Source: Clostridia bacterium
GTDB taxonomy: Bacteria; Bacillota_A; Clostridia; Oscillospirales; CAG-272
DNA length: 6,189 nt
Reading direction: 5' to 3'
Assembly: GCA_017408625.1 (NCBI GenBank)
Contig: JAFQUG010000020.1
Span: 1 to 6,189 of the forward strand
The translations under genes and the position numbers were made by a program. This document shows, piece by piece, positions 5,511-6,189 of the stretch (position 1 is the stretch's first letter; every line of letters starts with the position of its first letter). Below the pieces are notes generated by a model. The model had not been told where the DNA came from. It saw nothing but the letters and a program-made list of their open reading frames with translations, and did not search any database.

Positions 5511-6179
5511 ATGAAGAAAACAAAATGGATCGCGCTTGCGCTGGCAAGCGTTATGCTGCTCTGCCTTTGTGCGTGCAGCGCAAAAATCACGTATGACAAA
5601 GAAAGTGGCATTTACGAGGATAAGCGCGGCAACGAATATCTGCGCGCGCCCTCCTGCTACGAGCCGGTTTCTTATCTGTCCGAAAAGGCATACGGCACGC
5701 TGATCGCGGGCATTGGAGAGTTTGACTTGTATGCCATCTCAAATGCACAAGAAGGCGACTGGCTGACCACGGCGGACGGTGACGTACTGTATAAAAAGGG
5801 TGTGACCCTGCCCACGCTGGAAGAGTTTGGCGTGGACGGAGTGCTGATCTGCCGCGAGGGCGAGAGCATTCACGCCTTTGCAAGAGTGGAAACGCAGACT
5901 GAGATCGATGCACTGATCAAGACTTACCTGGAGGGCGAGAGCATTCCGTATCCCAGCCGCGCAGCTGCGCAGAGTCTGAGATTGCGCATGACCTCGGAGG
6001 AATATCCCTTCCTGTATTACCGCCTGACCTATCTGGAATACAGCAGTGACGTGATCGTTTACTCGACGGATGAGAACGGACAGGAGATCGAAACCAATTA
6101 CGGCAAGTATTTTATTTATGACAGAGATGCAGGCAGATGCGTACCCGTGGGCGACGCGCTGCACAAATACGTAGAGTGA
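5511..6179 (+). CDS. Lipoprotein of unknown function
   Basis: The 222-residue product has a clear lipoprotein signal peptide: KKTK at the N-terminus, a hydrophobic core (7-19) and the lipobox LCAC, with Cys22 as the predicted lipidated residue. It should be anchored on the outer face of the cytoplasmic membrane. The mature part is acidic and mixed alpha/beta, with Tyr-rich segments including APSCYEPVSYL (46-56) and YPFLYYRLTYLEY (165-177), and an ending with a single Cys210. I do not recognise a named domain; it resembles uncharacterised clostridial lipoproteins only in general style. The start at 5511 is preferred over the GTG at 5499 because GGGGGA (5501-5506) lies just upstream and the signal peptide then begins directly with MKKTK. 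It is the second gene after the dCMP deaminase, with no terminator between. Its stop overlaps a possible start at 6179. No function can be assigned. Confidence 0.85.
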   Translation: MKKTKWIALALASVMLLCLCACSAKITYDKESGIYEDKRGNEYLRAPSCYEPVSYLSEKAYGTLIAGIGEFDLYAISNAQEGDWLTTADGDVLYKKGVTLPTLEEFGVDGVLICREGESIHAFARVETQTEIDALIKTYLEGESIPYPSRAAAQSLRLRMTSEEYPFLYYRLTYLEYSSDVIVYSTDENGQEIETNYGKYFIYDRDAGRCVPVGDALHKYVE

Positions 6180-6189
6180 TGGAACAGAG
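6179..6189 (+). CDS. Possible start of a further gene (fragment, four codons at most)
   Basis: The lipoprotein stop TGA shares its last base with an ATG (TGATG), and ATG GAA CAG then runs off the window. Such overlaps are typical of translationally coupled operon genes. Only about three codons are visible and no strong ribosome binding site precedes it, so this is a hint and not a demonstrated gene. Confidence 0.2.

Overview
This 6.2 kb window looks like the chromosome of an anaerobic member of the Clostridia, probably an uncultured gut lineage of moderate GC content. The evidence is Gram-positive style: purine-rich ribosome binding sites at good spacing, sigma-A promoters with extended -10 elements, a lipoprotein with a short Lys-rich signal peptide, and clostridial-looking versions of pyridoxamine kinase and dCMP deaminase. 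There is no rRNA, tRNA, CRISPR array, insertion sequence or phage gene. Every gene appears intact except those cut by the window edges.

Layout. Positions 1-2870 hold a leftward unit: a promoter at 2842-2870, then a 768-residue ABC exporter (499-2805), a 78 bp gap with a small GC hairpin, and the first 140 codons of a DUF1854 protein that runs off the left edge. Positions 2871-3015 are a divergent intergenic stretch. Positions 3016-4881 hold a rightward unit: a near-consensus promoter, a cysteine synthase family PLP enzyme (3076-3975), a pyridoxal/pyridoxamine kinase (3999-4826), and a strong intrinsic terminator. Positions 4925-6179 hold a second rightward unit: its own promoter, a leader hairpin, a dCMP deaminase family enzyme (5004-5492) and a lipoprotein of unknown function (5511-6179). 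A further gene may start in the TGATG overlap at 6179.

How the genes fit together. The ABC exporter carries a soluble N-terminal domain and a zinc ribbon. From memory, this architecture next to DUF1854 matches the pair named 'cyanophycin metabolism-associated' in proteobacterial annotation, so the leftward unit is the best candidate for an under-described system. No cyanophycin gene is visible here, so that link is by family only. In the middle unit, the kinase can make the PLP cofactor that the cysteine synthase needs, which suggests a cofactor-plus-enzyme operon. The last unit pairs a nucleotide enzyme with a surface lipoprotein, with no obvious functional link.

Several start sites were moved to positions supported by promoters and ribosome binding sites: 2805 for the ABC gene, 3076 for the cysteine synthase and 5511 for the lipoprotein.
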